This document shows, in pieces, positions 51,010 through 58,866 of a DNA stretch of 64,000 nt. Numbering within the stretch: the first letter of the stretch is position 1; every line of letters starts with the position of its first letter. Location of the stretch: the NCBI RefSeq assembly GCF_019977355.1, contig NZ_AP024655.1, positions 620,001 to 684,000 of the forward strand, written 5' to 3'. The notes beneath the pieces were generated by a model. That model made no database searches. It saw only the letters and a program-made list of their open reading frames with translations, and was not told the DNA's origin. The translations under genes and the position numbers were made by a program. Source of the stretch: Arthrobacter sp. NicSoilB8. Its GTDB lineage: Bacteria; Actinomycetota; Actinomycetes; Actinomycetales; Micrococcaceae.

Positions 51010-51339
51010 CTAAGCCACCTCCACCGACATCAGCATGAGTTCGCGGCCGCTGAGGACTTCTACGTCGGCACTTCCGCAGGGACACAGCAGGATCAGGTCA
51101 GCCACTTCGAATTCCTCATGGCAACTTCTGCAACGGGCGGCGCCCCGCGGTTCGTCGATCATCAGCTGCGCGCCGGCCAGAGGGGTGCCCGCGGACGCTA
51201 CATCAAAGCAGAAGCGCATGGCATCCGGAAGGACACCGGACAACGGTCCCACCTGCACATTGACCGCAGTGACTTTCCGCTCGCCGATTCGGTCGAGGAC
51301 GGCTTCGATAAGGCTCTGCGTGATTGAGAGTTCGTGCAT
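51010..51339 (-). CDS. hypA: Hydrogenase nickel metallochaperone HypA
   Basis: A 109-aa protein with the Ni-binding N-terminus MHELSITQSLIEAV (His2) and a zinc finger, CRSCHEEF then CPCGS. It works with HypB in nickel insertion. The ATG at 51339 follows GGAAGGGG. It is the first gene of the minus-strand hydrogenase operon; the 123 bases between it and the NicT stop hold the likely operon promoter or read-through. Confidence 0.93.
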   Translation of the reverse strand: MHELSITQSLIEAVLDRIGERKVTAVNVQVGPLSGVLPDAMRFCFDVASAGTPLAGAQLMIDEPRGAARCRSCHEEFEVADLILLCPCGSADVEVLSGRELMLMSVEVA

Positions 51340-51462
51340 GGCGGCACCCCTTCCTGCCAAGATAGGCGCGCCCCGGACAAAACACAACCACTTCCGGCAG
51401 TGCCACAACAACGACCGCAGGTCTTGTCGCGCTCCCGCGGCGGCTTGATGCGTTCGGGTTTC

Positions 51463-52572
51463 TCAGCTGGTGCTCGGGGGACTCCAGCGTTCCTCGATCC
51501 GGCCAAATTTCCAGACAGAGAGAGCAACCAACCACGTCATCACAAAGAGTCCCACGATGATGCAGCCGACGTCTTGCAGATCAAGTGACCCGATTGCGGC
51601 CGCCGGTCCTGAGTCGATTCCCAACTTGTCCACCAAGAGTCCGGACAGGACGATGACACCTACGACCAACGCCACGACAACCGAGAGAACTGTGACGGTC
51701 AGGTTGTAGAACACTTTGCGCACGGGGTTGAGGAATGCCCACCCGTAGGCCCTGGACATGAATACGCCGTCTGCGGTGTCGAAGATGCTCATTCCGGCAG
51801 CGAAGAGCACCGGCAGGACCAGGATGGCATACCAGGGCAGGGAGAAAGCAGCCGAACCTGCGGCGAGCACGAGCAGGGCTATCTGGGACGCGGTGTCGAA
51901 GCCCAAGCCCATCAGTAACCCGACCGGATAAACATGCCACGGCTTGCCGATCCGCCGGATCGACCCACCGAGCATTCTGGCCAGTAAGCCCCGGTTATTG
52001 AGCTGCTGCTCAAGCTCCTGCTCGTTCAGTTCTCCCGCCCGCATCCCGCGGAAGACCCGGACGATGCCAGTCACTGAGACCAGGTTCATCAGCCCTATCA
52101 AGATAAGAAAGGTCCCAGCCACAACGCTGCCGACCAGGCCCAGGGTCTGCGTCAGGGGCGAGTCCTCGTTCTGCACGGTGCCGGCCAGGGCCTGCACTCC
52201 GAGGGCAAGGAGCAGTGCCGCCCCGAAAACAACACTCGAGTGGCCCAACGAGAACCAGAAACCTACCCCCAGCGCGGCTTTTCCCTCACCGACCAGCTTG
52301 CGGGTGGTGTTGTCGATGACGGCGATGTGATCGGCGTCGAACGCGTGCCGTACCCCGAGCAGAAAGGCCGTAATGCCCAGGCCCACCCCATATACACCGG
52401 CGCGGCCCAGGGTGAAGTTTTGGGGAGCAACTGCCAGGATCAGCACGCCCCAGCCGGACACATTGAGCAGGAGGACAAAGCCGGTGATGCCGGCGAGGTG
52501 GAGCTTGTCCCGGCGGTCCCAGCGACTAGCTCGTGGCGGGTCCGGCTGCGCCACAGGCAACACGTTGCTCAT
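51463..52572 (-). CDS. nicT: High-affinity nickel transporter, NicT/HoxN family
   Basis: A 369-aa membrane protein with about eight helices. The NiCoT signature RHAFDADHIAVIDNTTRKL is in the second helix, and GLGFDTASQIALLVLAA is the second conserved motif, with LGHSSVVF between them. It imports Ni2+ (or Co2+) by secondary transport. It sits upstream of hypA on the same strand and very probably feeds nickel to the hydrogenase. Confidence 0.93.
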   Translation of the reverse strand: MSNVLPVAQPDPPRASRWDRRDKLHLAGITGFVLLLNVSGWGVLILAVAPQNFTLGRAGVYGVGLGITAFLLGVRHAFDADHIAVIDNTTRKLVGEGKAALGVGFWFSLGHSSVVFGAALLLALGVQALAGTVQNEDSPLTQTLGLVGSVVAGTFLILIGLMNLVSVTGIVRVFRGMRAGELNEQELEQQLNNRGLLARMLGGSIRRIGKPWHVYPVGLLMGLGFDTASQIALLVLAAGSAAFSLPWYAILVLPVLFAAGMSIFDTADGVFMSRAYGWAFLNPVRKVFYNLTVTVLSVVVALVVGVIVLSGLLVDKLGIDSGPAAAIGSLDLQDVGCIIVGLFVMTWLVALSVWKFGRIEERWSPPSTS

Positions 52573-52687
52573 AGTCCGTAAGGGTAGGCGCGGGCATCGC
52601 TACCGCCAAGACCTTGCGTCTAATAATCGAAAGAGGCCCAGCCAGGTTGTGGCTCGGGCGGTGTGGAATGCATCTAGGCTTGAGCCT

Positions 52688-52993
52688 ATGCCGTCGTTCC
52701 AGACCAGACTGAAGATCACCGGGCTCAAGCCGGGCACCCCGCCGGAGGCCGTCATGGCCGCGGCCATCGAGGCGCTCGGGACCCGGCATCACGTCGAATC
52801 GCACCAGCTTGAGCTTGCCGGCGGTGTCCCGCAGCTGAACCTGCGCTTCCTGGTCGATGCCACGGCCTACTCCGCCGAGAACAGCCAGGCGCTCGAGTCG
52901 GCAGCCATGATGCGCGACGCCGTCGAACGTGTTGCGCTCACGGGAGCACTCACGGTGCTGCGCCGCAGCCGCGGCCGCTGGGCCCCGGTCTAA
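52688..52993 (+). CDS. Small hypothetical protein
   Basis: A 101-aa protein, MPSFQTRLKITGLKPGTPPE then EALGTRHHVESHQLELAGGVPQLNLRFLVDATAYSAEN, ending RRSRGRWAPV. Alternating hydrophobic residues suggest an alpha/beta fold. I do not recognise a family. The start is placed at ATG 52688 because coding character begins there; no strong ribosome site is seen. It lies between the nickel transporter and the DedA gene and has no clear operon partner. Confidence 0.55.
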   Translation: MPSFQTRLKITGLKPGTPPEAVMAAAIEALGTRHHVESHQLELAGGVPQLNLRFLVDATAYSAENSQALESAAMMRDAVERVALTGALTVLRRSRGRWAPV

Positions 52994-53004
52994 AAGCCGG
53001 GCGC

Positions 53005-53640
53005 CTAGAAGTCGAGTTCCTCGTCCGGATCGCCCGCGGCAGAATCTACGGGCGAGCGGCTGCCGCGCCGCCGGGTGACGATCACGCCCACGACGGCGCC
53101 GATCACCAGCCCGACGCCGACGCCAATCAGGGAGCTCGCCCAGAACGGGAGCCTGGTGGCGGAGCCCGTGAAATAGCCGAGCGCCACGGACCAGCTTGCC
53201 CAGAGCAAGCCGCCGATGGCCGCGCAGAGACTGAAGCCGCGCGTCGAAACGTTGGCAATGCCCGCCGCGGCCGTCGTCGCCAGCCGCCCTCCCGGAATGA
53301 AACGGACGCCGATGATTGCCCCGTAGGTAGAGGACCGGCCCGCTTTCGCGATGGCCGAGTGCACCGCCGCGTGGAACCGCAGGCCCCAGCGCCAGCGGTC
53401 GAGCACGTGGCTCAGCCGCCGCTTGAAGAGCTGGAAGACCAGAAGATCCCCTAGCCAGGAGGATACGGCGGCGAGGAGCACCACAATGAAGGCGTTGACG
53501 TGGCCCTCCGCGGACAGCGCGCCGCCGGTGATGACGAGCATTTCCGAGGGGACGGGCGGGAAAATGGCATCGCCGACCACGAAGGGGAAGATCCAGAAAT
53601 AGAGTGCGGACCCCCAGCTGTCCGCATTTCCCAAGTCCAT
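53005..53640 (-). CDS. DedA-family membrane protein
   Basis: A 211-aa membrane protein with about five helices. DedA signatures are FPPVPSEMLVITGGALSAEG near residue 30, and IIGVRFIPGGRLATTAAAGI with the conserved R and G residues. DedA/SNARE-associated proteins are undecaprenyl-phosphate or phospholipid scramblase-type transporters. The C-terminus is charged. The start may be GTG 53658, eighteen bases earlier, in which case it begins ten bases after the stop of the pseudouridine synthase. The two are likely co-transcribed. Confidence 0.85.
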   Translation of the reverse strand: MDLGNADSWGSALYFWIFPFVVGDAIFPPVPSEMLVITGGALSAEGHVNAFIVVLLAAVSSWLGDLLVFQLFKRRLSHVLDRWRWGLRFHAAVHSAIAKAGRSSTYGAIIGVRFIPGGRLATTAAAGIANVSTRGFSLCAAIGGLLWASWSVALGYFTGSATRLPFWASSLIGVGVGLVIGAVVGVIVTRRRGSRSPVDSAAGDPDEELDF

Positions 53641-53667
53641 GGGCACAAGGTACCGCACTTCCGGCCG

Positions 53668-54594
53668 CTAGCGGGCTTCGCTCAGGTCCAGTCCGCTGCG
53701 GTATTCCACCGGGCGCCCCGAGATGGGGTCGATGAAGCGGATGCCGCGGGCCAGGAGCTGCAGCGGCCTGGAGTAATCGTCCGGGGCCTTGTCCAGCAGT
53801 TCGGGGTAGAACGCATCGTTGACGATCCCCAGCCCCAGCGAGGCCATGTGCACCCGAAGCTGGTGGGTCTTCCCCGAGTGCGGCTCCAGCCGGTACAGCG
53901 CACGACGCCGAGGCCCGCCGTCGAAGGTCCGCAGCCGCTCGATCCGGCTTTCGGCGTTGGGTTCGCCGTCAATCACCTCGGCGAGGAGGTAGCTGCGCGA
54001 CTTGGTCATGCGGTTCCGCACCACGACGGGGAAGTCCACCGCGGGATGGCCCGGGGCCGGCTCGGCGGCGGACACGCACTCGTATTCCTTCTGGACCTGG
54101 CGCTTTTCGAAGAGCACCTGGTACTTGCCGCGGGTCTCGGGGTTCGTGGAGAGCAGCAGGATTCCGGCCGTCATGCGGTCGAGGCGGTGCATGGGGATCA
54201 GATCCGGGAGTCCGAGCTGGTTCCGGAGCCGGACCAGCGCCGATTCCTGGATGTAGGTCCCGCCGGGGGTGGTGGGCAGAAAGTGCGGCTTGTCCACCAC
54301 CAGCAGATGGTCGTCCTGGTGCAGGATGGTCAGCTCCACGGGGATCCGGGTCTCCGGCGGCAGGGTGCGGTAGTACCAGATGAAGGTGTGGTCCTGCAGC
54401 GGCGTGGTGCGGTCCAGGGCCACCCCGGCCTCGCCGACAATCTCGCCGGCGTCGAACCGGTCCTCGATACCCTGCGGGTCGATGTGCCCCCAGCGGTGCA
54501 TCATGTAGTCCAGCGCGGTGTCCCAGGGCCCCTCGTCCGGCAGGCGCAGGCGGGTTGCGTTCACGCCGTCGCGCACGGGGAGGGGGGATTGCAT
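53668..54594 (-). CDS. RluA-family pseudouridine synthase
   Basis: A 308-aa enzyme that isomerises uridine to pseudouridine in rRNA or tRNA. The catalytic Asp is in MHRLDRMTAGILLLS (family motif HRLDxxTSG), with VVDKPHFLPTTPGGTYIQESA before it and SGKTHQLRVHMASLGLGIVND near the C-terminus. The N-terminal region is an S4-like-containing extension found in actinobacterial versions. The start is ATG 54594 or GTG 54597. Confidence 0.9.
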   Translation of the reverse strand: MQSPLPVRDGVNATRLRLPDEGPWDTALDYMMHRWGHIDPQGIEDRFDAGEIVGEAGVALDRTTPLQDHTFIWYYRTLPPETRIPVELTILHQDDHLLVVDKPHFLPTTPGGTYIQESALVRLRNQLGLPDLIPMHRLDRMTAGILLLSTNPETRGKYQVLFEKRQVQKEYECVSAAEPAPGHPAVDFPVVVRNRMTKSRSYLLAEVIDGEPNAESRIERLRTFDGGPRRRALYRLEPHSGKTHQLRVHMASLGLGIVNDAFYPELLDKAPDDYSRPLQLLARGIRFIDPISGRPVEYRSGLDLSEAR

Positions 54595-54767
54595 CACCGG
54601 ACCATTCTACGTGTGCGCCCGTTCCCGCACTGCCCTTTCCAGCCCACCCTGCCCAGCTCGCGGGAGGCCTACCCGGGTCGCCGTCACAGTCCGGCGACCG
54701 CGGACATTTCCCGCTACTTCGGAGGAACGGGCACACCGCCCATTCACCGCCGAACAGAAAAAAATTC

Positions 54768-54785
54768 TTGACAATTAAAATTGTC
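54768..54785. promoter_or_regulatory. Promoter and dyad operator of the ArsR-type regulator
   Basis: TTGACA (54768-54773) is a perfect -35 hexamer overlapped by the dyad GACAATT-AA-AATTGTC at 54770-54785. The dyad lies 18-33 bases before the ATG at 54803. This AT-rich palindrome contrasts with the GC-rich surroundings. It is likely bound by the ArsR-type regulator encoded downstream for autoregulation. Confidence 0.6.
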
Positions 54786-54802
54786 GGCGGCAGGCTGGAA
54801 GC

Positions 54803-55504
54803 ATGTTGGACATCGAAGTGATCGAGGATCCGGCCGCAGCGGAGGCTTCGCTGGACCCGATCCGGACACGGATCCTGCGCGAGCTCGCCGAGCCTGGATC
54901 CGCCACGCAGCTCGCCGCCAGGGTGGGCCTGCCGCGGCAAAAGGTGAACTACCACCTCAAGGCCCTTGAGCGGCACGGGCTTGTCGAGCTCGTCGAGGAG
55001 CGGCGGCGCGGCAACGTCACCGAACGCATCCTGCGGGCGACGGCGGCGTCGTACCTGATTTCGCCGGCGGCCCTGGCCTCCGTGGCTCCGGACCCGCGCC
55101 GGTTCTCAGACCGCTTCTCCGCGTTCTGGCTGCTGGCGCTCGCCGCCCGCATGGTCCAGGAAATGGGCCAGCTGATCGCCGGCGCGGCCGCGGCCAAGCA
55201 GAAACTGGCCACCTTTGCCATCGACGGCGAGATCACCTTCCGTTCGGCGGCGGACCGGTCGGCCTTCGCAGAGGAGCTCGGCGTCGCCGTGACCCGGCTC
55301 GTGGACAAGTACCACGACGGCGGATCAGACCTCCCGGCGGGTTCCCGGCCGGCGGGACGCAAGCACCGGCTCGTCGTCGCTCTCCACCCTTCACTCAAGA
55401 CGCCGGCACCCAAGACGGCACACGCGGCCCGGCAAACGACGGACTCGCAGGCGACAAACCCACCAGCGACAAACCCACAAGCTAAGGAGCAGGACAATGA
55501 CTGA
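54803..55504 (+). CDS. ArsR-family winged-helix regulator
   Basis: A 233-aa protein. N-terminal winged helix: LDPIRTRILRELAEPGSATQLAARVGLPRQKVNYHLKALERHGLVELVEERRRG (residues ~17-70), as in ArsR/SmtB and HTH_20 proteins. There are no ArsR metal-binding cysteines. The C-terminal part contains an extended helical region and a low-complexity tail (SQATNPPATNPQAKE) made by a 15-bp duplication. It overlaps the SRPBCC gene by eight bases. Regulator plus SRPBCC protein is a common actinobacterial pair. Confidence 0.82.
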   Translation: MLDIEVIEDPAAAEASLDPIRTRILRELAEPGSATQLAARVGLPRQKVNYHLKALERHGLVELVEERRRGNVTERILRATAASYLISPAALASVAPDPRRFSDRFSAFWLLALAARMVQEMGQLIAGAAAAKQKLATFAIDGEITFRSAADRSAFAEELGVAVTRLVDKYHDGGSDLPAGSRPAGRKHRLVVALHPSLKTPAPKTAHAARQTTDSQATNPPATNPQAKEQDND

Positions 55505-56189
55505 CAAGCGGAACTTCGAAATCGTCTACGACACCGAACTGCCCGGCACTCCGGAACGGGTGTGGGAGGCCGTCACCAAGGACACTCCGGCCTGGATGTT
55601 CCCCACGGACCAATGGCCGGCGGTTCGGACCGTCGACGAGTATCCCACCCATCTCGTGTCCCGGATGGACGGCCCGGACGGCTGGTTCAACCAGCTGGAG
55701 CACGTCCTGGAACCGCTCGACGGCGGCCGGGCCCGGCTGCACTATGTCCACAGCGGCATCTTCGCGGACAACTGGGATGAGCAGTACGACGGCGCCAGCA
55801 AGCATACGGCGTTCTATCTGCACACCCTGGGCCAGTACCTGAAGTACTTCGACGGCAAGCCCGTGGTCTTCACTGACATCCAGGCCCCTGCCGCGTCCCA
55901 GACCCCTGACGGCTTCGACCGGCTCAAGAAGGCGATGGGCGTCGCCGGCTCGGCAAAGGGCGACACCGTGGAGCTGGAGCTCGACGGCGTCGGGCCGCTC
56001 ACCGGCGAAGTGGACTTCTCCAACGAGAACTTCCTCGGGCTGCGGACCGCGGAGGCGATGTACCGCTTCTTCGGCCGCAACGCCTTCGGGGCACCGGTGG
56101 GCATGACGGTGCACGACTTCAGCGGCGGAGGGGACGCCGAGGCGACGGCGAAGGCCTGGACCGGATTCCTGGCGAAGGTCTACGCCTAG
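55497..56189 (+). CDS. SRPBCC/AHSA1-type protein paired with an ArsR regulator
   Basis: A 230-aa protein. The first half matches the AHSA1-type START fold (FEIVYDTELPGTPERVWEAVTKDTPAWMFPTDQW), and the second half has a partial repeat, EVDFSNENFLGLRTAEAMYRFFGRNAFG. Its ATG lies in the last codons of the ArsR-like gene (AAGGAGCAGGA upstream), so they are translationally coupled. Ligand unknown. Confidence 0.75.
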   Translation: MTDKRNFEIVYDTELPGTPERVWEAVTKDTPAWMFPTDQWPAVRTVDEYPTHLVSRMDGPDGWFNQLEHVLEPLDGGRARLHYVHSGIFADNWDEQYDGASKHTAFYLHTLGQYLKYFDGKPVVFTDIQAPAASQTPDGFDRLKKAMGVAGSAKGDTVELELDGVGPLTGEVDFSNENFLGLRTAEAMYRFFGRNAFGAPVGMTVHDFSGGGDAEATAKAWTGFLAKVYA

Positions 56190-56224
56190 GTCCCGCGACG
56201 CGCATCCTGTCTGGCGACTCGCAG

Positions 56225-56264
56225 ATGCCCTGCCGACACCCGAGTTCGGGCGTCGGCAGGGCAT
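56225..56264. terminator. Strong hairpin between convergent genes
   Basis: ATGCCCTGCCGAC (56225-56237) pairs perfectly with GTCGGCAGGGCAT (56252-56264), and the loop contains a further CCCGA/TCGGG stem. The hairpin lies between the SRPBCC stop and the MocR stop and probably terminates transcripts from both sides. Its right arm is repeated as GGGCGTCGGCAGGG at about 56286-56299 and 56342-56355, without the left arm. Confidence 0.6.
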
Positions 56265-56441
56265 TTGCCCGGCGCGGGACAGGGCGGGCGTCGGCAGGGC
56301 ATTTCCGCGGCGCAGGATAGAACCGGCGGCGCGGGACAGGGTGGGCGTCGGCAGGGAAGTTGCGCGGCCCGGTAAGCGAATGGCAGCGAGGAAGGAGCCC
56401 GCGTCGCAGGACGGGCCGAGGGGCCCAACACGCCGCGGGGG

Positions 56442-57959
56442 TTAGGCAATGGCCGCAGCCGGCGGGGCAGGGAGGTTGCGTCGCAGCTGGGGCGACCGCT
56501 CGAGCCGGTCCTGGGCCGAGCGGAGGGCCAGCACTGCCGTTTCCAGTTGCTCCGGCGGCAGGGTGAACGGCAGCCGTAGGTATTGCTCGAACGCGCCGCC
56601 GACGCCGAACCGCGGCCCCGCGGCGAGCCGGATCCCGACGTCGGGAGCCACCACCGCAAGGGCGGTGCTGATCGGCGCCGGGAGGCGGCACCAGACGGAC
56701 AGGCCGCCGTCGGGCCGTTCCGGCTCCCAGTCCGGCAGGTGCTCGCGTAACAGTTCCAACAGGGTGCTCCGGTTCTCGCGCAGCGCGGCGAGCCGGGCGG
56801 GGAGCGGCTCCGTCATGGCATTGACCAGATGCGCCGCGGCGAGCTGCTCCACCACGGGGCCCCCGAGGTCGAGGGTGGTGCGAGCGGCGGCGAAACGCTG
56901 GATCAGCGGCTCGCTGGCGCGGATCCAGCCGGTGCGCAGGCCAGCCCAGTGTGACTTGCTGAGGGAGCCGAGAGAGACTACCGCCGGACTGAAGGCAGCC
57001 ATGGGGGTCGAGCCGGTGCCCTCGAGGTTCAGCTCGCGCAGCGTCTCGTCCACCACCAGCACGGTGCCCGACGCCGCGGCAGCCTTAACGAGGCGGCGCC
57101 GCTGGGGATCAGGCATCAGCCGCCCGGTGGGGTTATGGAAGTCCGGCACCACGTAAGCCATCGCGGGCCGCTGCTGCAGGAGCGCTGATTCCATGGCCTC
57201 GATGTCCCAGCCGCCCGTGCCGTCTGCTCCGTTGTGGGCCGCGCCCGCTGGGCCTGCGGCTGGCATGGCCACCGGGACCGGGCGGCACCCCGCGGCCCGG
57301 ATCGCGTCGAGGGCATTCGGGTAGCTCGGATGTTCCACAAGCACCTTGGTGCCCGACCGGCCGGCCAGGGTGCGGAGCACAATGTTCAGGGCATGTTGTG
57401 CGCCGGACGTGACCAGGATCTGCCCGGCCGCCGTAGGGATCCCGGCCGCGGTGTACCGTGCCGCGATGGCTTCGCGGAGCGGGCCGACGCCCAGGGCGTC
57501 GTAGCCGAAGCCCGGCAGCAGTGCGGGCAGTTCCGTCAGTGCCGCGGCGAAGGCCCGGTGCACCACTTCACCGCTGGCGGGAAGGGAAGCGTAGGCCAGG
57601 TCCAGGATCCCGTCCGGCACGGCCAGCCCGGGAGCGCCGCTCAACCGCAAGGCACCATCGCGGCCCCCGGCATGCGCCGGCCCCTGGCTTGGGATGCAGC
57701 TTCGGCTCCGGCTGCCCTGGCCGCTGCTGAGGAAGCCCTGCTCGCGCAGCAGGGCGTAGGCCGCGGTCACCGTGGTGCGGCTGATGCCAAGGGTCGCGGC
57801 CAGGGAACGCTCGCTCGGCAGGGCGACGTCCAGGGCGATGCGGCCGTCGAGGATGAGCAAGCGGACGACGTCGGCCAGCTCGCGGTAGGCGGGGGCGGCG
57901 CCGACGTTCCACTCGCCCAGCAGACGGGCCAGCGATCCTGGGGTGAGGGAGATGGGCAT
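56442..57959 (-). CDS. MocR-family regulator (GntR HTH plus aminotransferase domain)
   Basis: A 505-aa fusion. Residues ~20-85 are a GntR-type winged helix (YRELADVVRLLILDGRIALDVALPSERSLAATLGISRTTVTAAYALLREQGFL). The rest is a fold-type I aminotransferase domain, with VTSGAQHALNIVLRTLAG, PDFHNPTGRLMP and the PLP lysine in SLGSLSKSHWAGLRTGW. These proteins sense PLP or amino compounds and control a divergent gene. Here the neighbour is yczE, with an inverted repeat in the shared promoter. It resembles a MocR/yczE pair known from other bacteria. The C-terminus is Pro/Ala-rich. Confidence 0.88.
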   Translation of the reverse strand: MPISLTPGSLARLLGEWNVGAAPAYRELADVVRLLILDGRIALDVALPSERSLAATLGISRTTVTAAYALLREQGFLSSGQGSRSRSCIPSQGPAHAGGRDGALRLSGAPGLAVPDGILDLAYASLPASGEVVHRAFAAALTELPALLPGFGYDALGVGPLREAIAARYTAAGIPTAAGQILVTSGAQHALNIVLRTLAGRSGTKVLVEHPSYPNALDAIRAAGCRPVPVAMPAAGPAGAAHNGADGTGGWDIEAMESALLQQRPAMAYVVPDFHNPTGRLMPDPQRRRLVKAAAASGTVLVVDETLRELNLEGTGSTPMAAFSPAVVSLGSLSKSHWAGLRTGWIRASEPLIQRFAAARTTLDLGGPVVEQLAAAHLVNAMTEPLPARLAALRENRSTLLELLREHLPDWEPERPDGGLSVWCRLPAPISTALAVVAPDVGIRLAAGPRFGVGGAFEQYLRLPFTLPPEQLETAVLALRSAQDRLERSPQLRRNLPAPPAAAIA

Positions 57960-57973
57960 GTAGCCAGTATTTC

Positions 57974-58002
57974 AAACTGGCTATGGATTGCAAGGCCAGT
58001 TT
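57974..58002. promoter_or_regulatory. MocR operator in the mocR-yczE promoter
   Basis: AAACTGGC (57974-57981) and GCCAGTTT (57995-58002) are a perfect 8-base inverted repeat with a 13-base spacer. A further half site, GCCAGTATTT, lies at 57963-57972. They fill the 61 bases between the two divergent starts, so a bound regulator would affect both genes. Confidence 0.7.
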
Positions 58003-58020
58003 TCCCGGAGGATGGATTGC

Positions 58021-58653
58021 ATGTTGACCCGCAGACTCCTCCAGCTCCTGATCGGCCTTGCCATGTATGGCGTTTCCCTCGCCATGTTCATCCGAGCCAG
58101 CCTCGGCACGGCGCCGTGGGACGTTCTTCACCAGGGCTTGACGGCCAAGACCGGGCTCAGCCTGGGGACGGTGGTGATCATTGTCAGCTTCCTGGTGCTG
58201 CTGCTCTGGATTCCGCTGCGGCAGTGGCCCGGTGTCGGCACCCTGTTCAATGCGGTGCTGGTGGGGGTCTTCGCGGACATCGGGCTGACGCTGATTCCAG
58301 TGTTCTCGCATGTGGGCGGTCAGATCGGCCTGCTCGTCGGCGCGGTGCTGCTCAACGGCGTGGCCTCCGCCTGCTACATCGGCGCTCGCCTAGGCCCCGG
58401 GGCACGGGACGGCCTCATGACAGGGCTCGCCCGGCGAACAGGCTGGCCGGTCCGGGTGTGCCGCACCGGCATCGAAGTGGTGGTCCTCGGGGCAGGCTGG
58501 CTGCTGGGCGGTTCCGTCGGCTTGGGCACCGTCCTGTACGCGCTGGCGATCGGGCCGCTGGTGCAGTTGCTGCTGCCGCGGTTCACCGTGCCTGAGGTGA
58601 CGGAACCCGCGCACCCCGTGGTGGCAGCCGATCCAGCCGTCGCGGCTTCCTGA
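58021..58653 (+). CDS. yczE: YczE-family membrane protein
   Basis: A 210-aa membrane protein with about five helices. RRLLQLLIGLAMYGVSLAMFIRASLGTAPWDVLHQGL is the YczE/YyaS/YitT-type signature, then LGPGARDGLMTGLARRTG. The function is unknown, but these proteins are often linked to a MocR-type regulator. The ATG at 58021 is chosen because GGAGG lies nine bases upstream; ATG 58012 would leave no space. The stop codon lies in the first unit of a 14-bp tandem repeat. Confidence 0.82.
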   Translation: MLTRRLLQLLIGLAMYGVSLAMFIRASLGTAPWDVLHQGLTAKTGLSLGTVVIIVSFLVLLLWIPLRQWPGVGTLFNAVLVGVFADIGLTLIPVFSHVGGQIGLLVGAVLLNGVASACYIGARLGPGARDGLMTGLARRTGWPVRVCRTGIEVVVLGAGWLLGGSVGLGTVLYALAIGPLVQLLLPRFTVPEVTEPAHPVVAADPAVAAS

Positions 58654-58700
58654 CTGCGGCTTCCTGACCTCCGCTTCCTGACCTCCGCTTCCTGACCTCA
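58646..58700. repeat. 14-bp tandem repeat at the yczE stop codon
   Basis: CTTCCTGACCTCCG occurs four times in a row (first unit CTTCCTGACTGCGG, last one diverging), starting within the last codons of yczE. The first TGA is the gene's stop; each further unit has a TGA in its own position. It lies in the 213-base gap before nei2, which otherwise holds no recognisable gene. Confidence 0.75.
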
Positions 58701-58866
58701 GCATGCCGGGCGGCGCATCCGGCATCCGCATCTTGACGACGCGGGAAATCCTGCCGACGCGCAGATTCCCTTTCGACGCCGGAATTCAGGTGTCCTCAGG
58801 TAAAAAGCGCTTCGCAGACGATAGGCCGCGTCACGAGCCAGATCGCGCCGCCCCCCGCCGGCCTCG

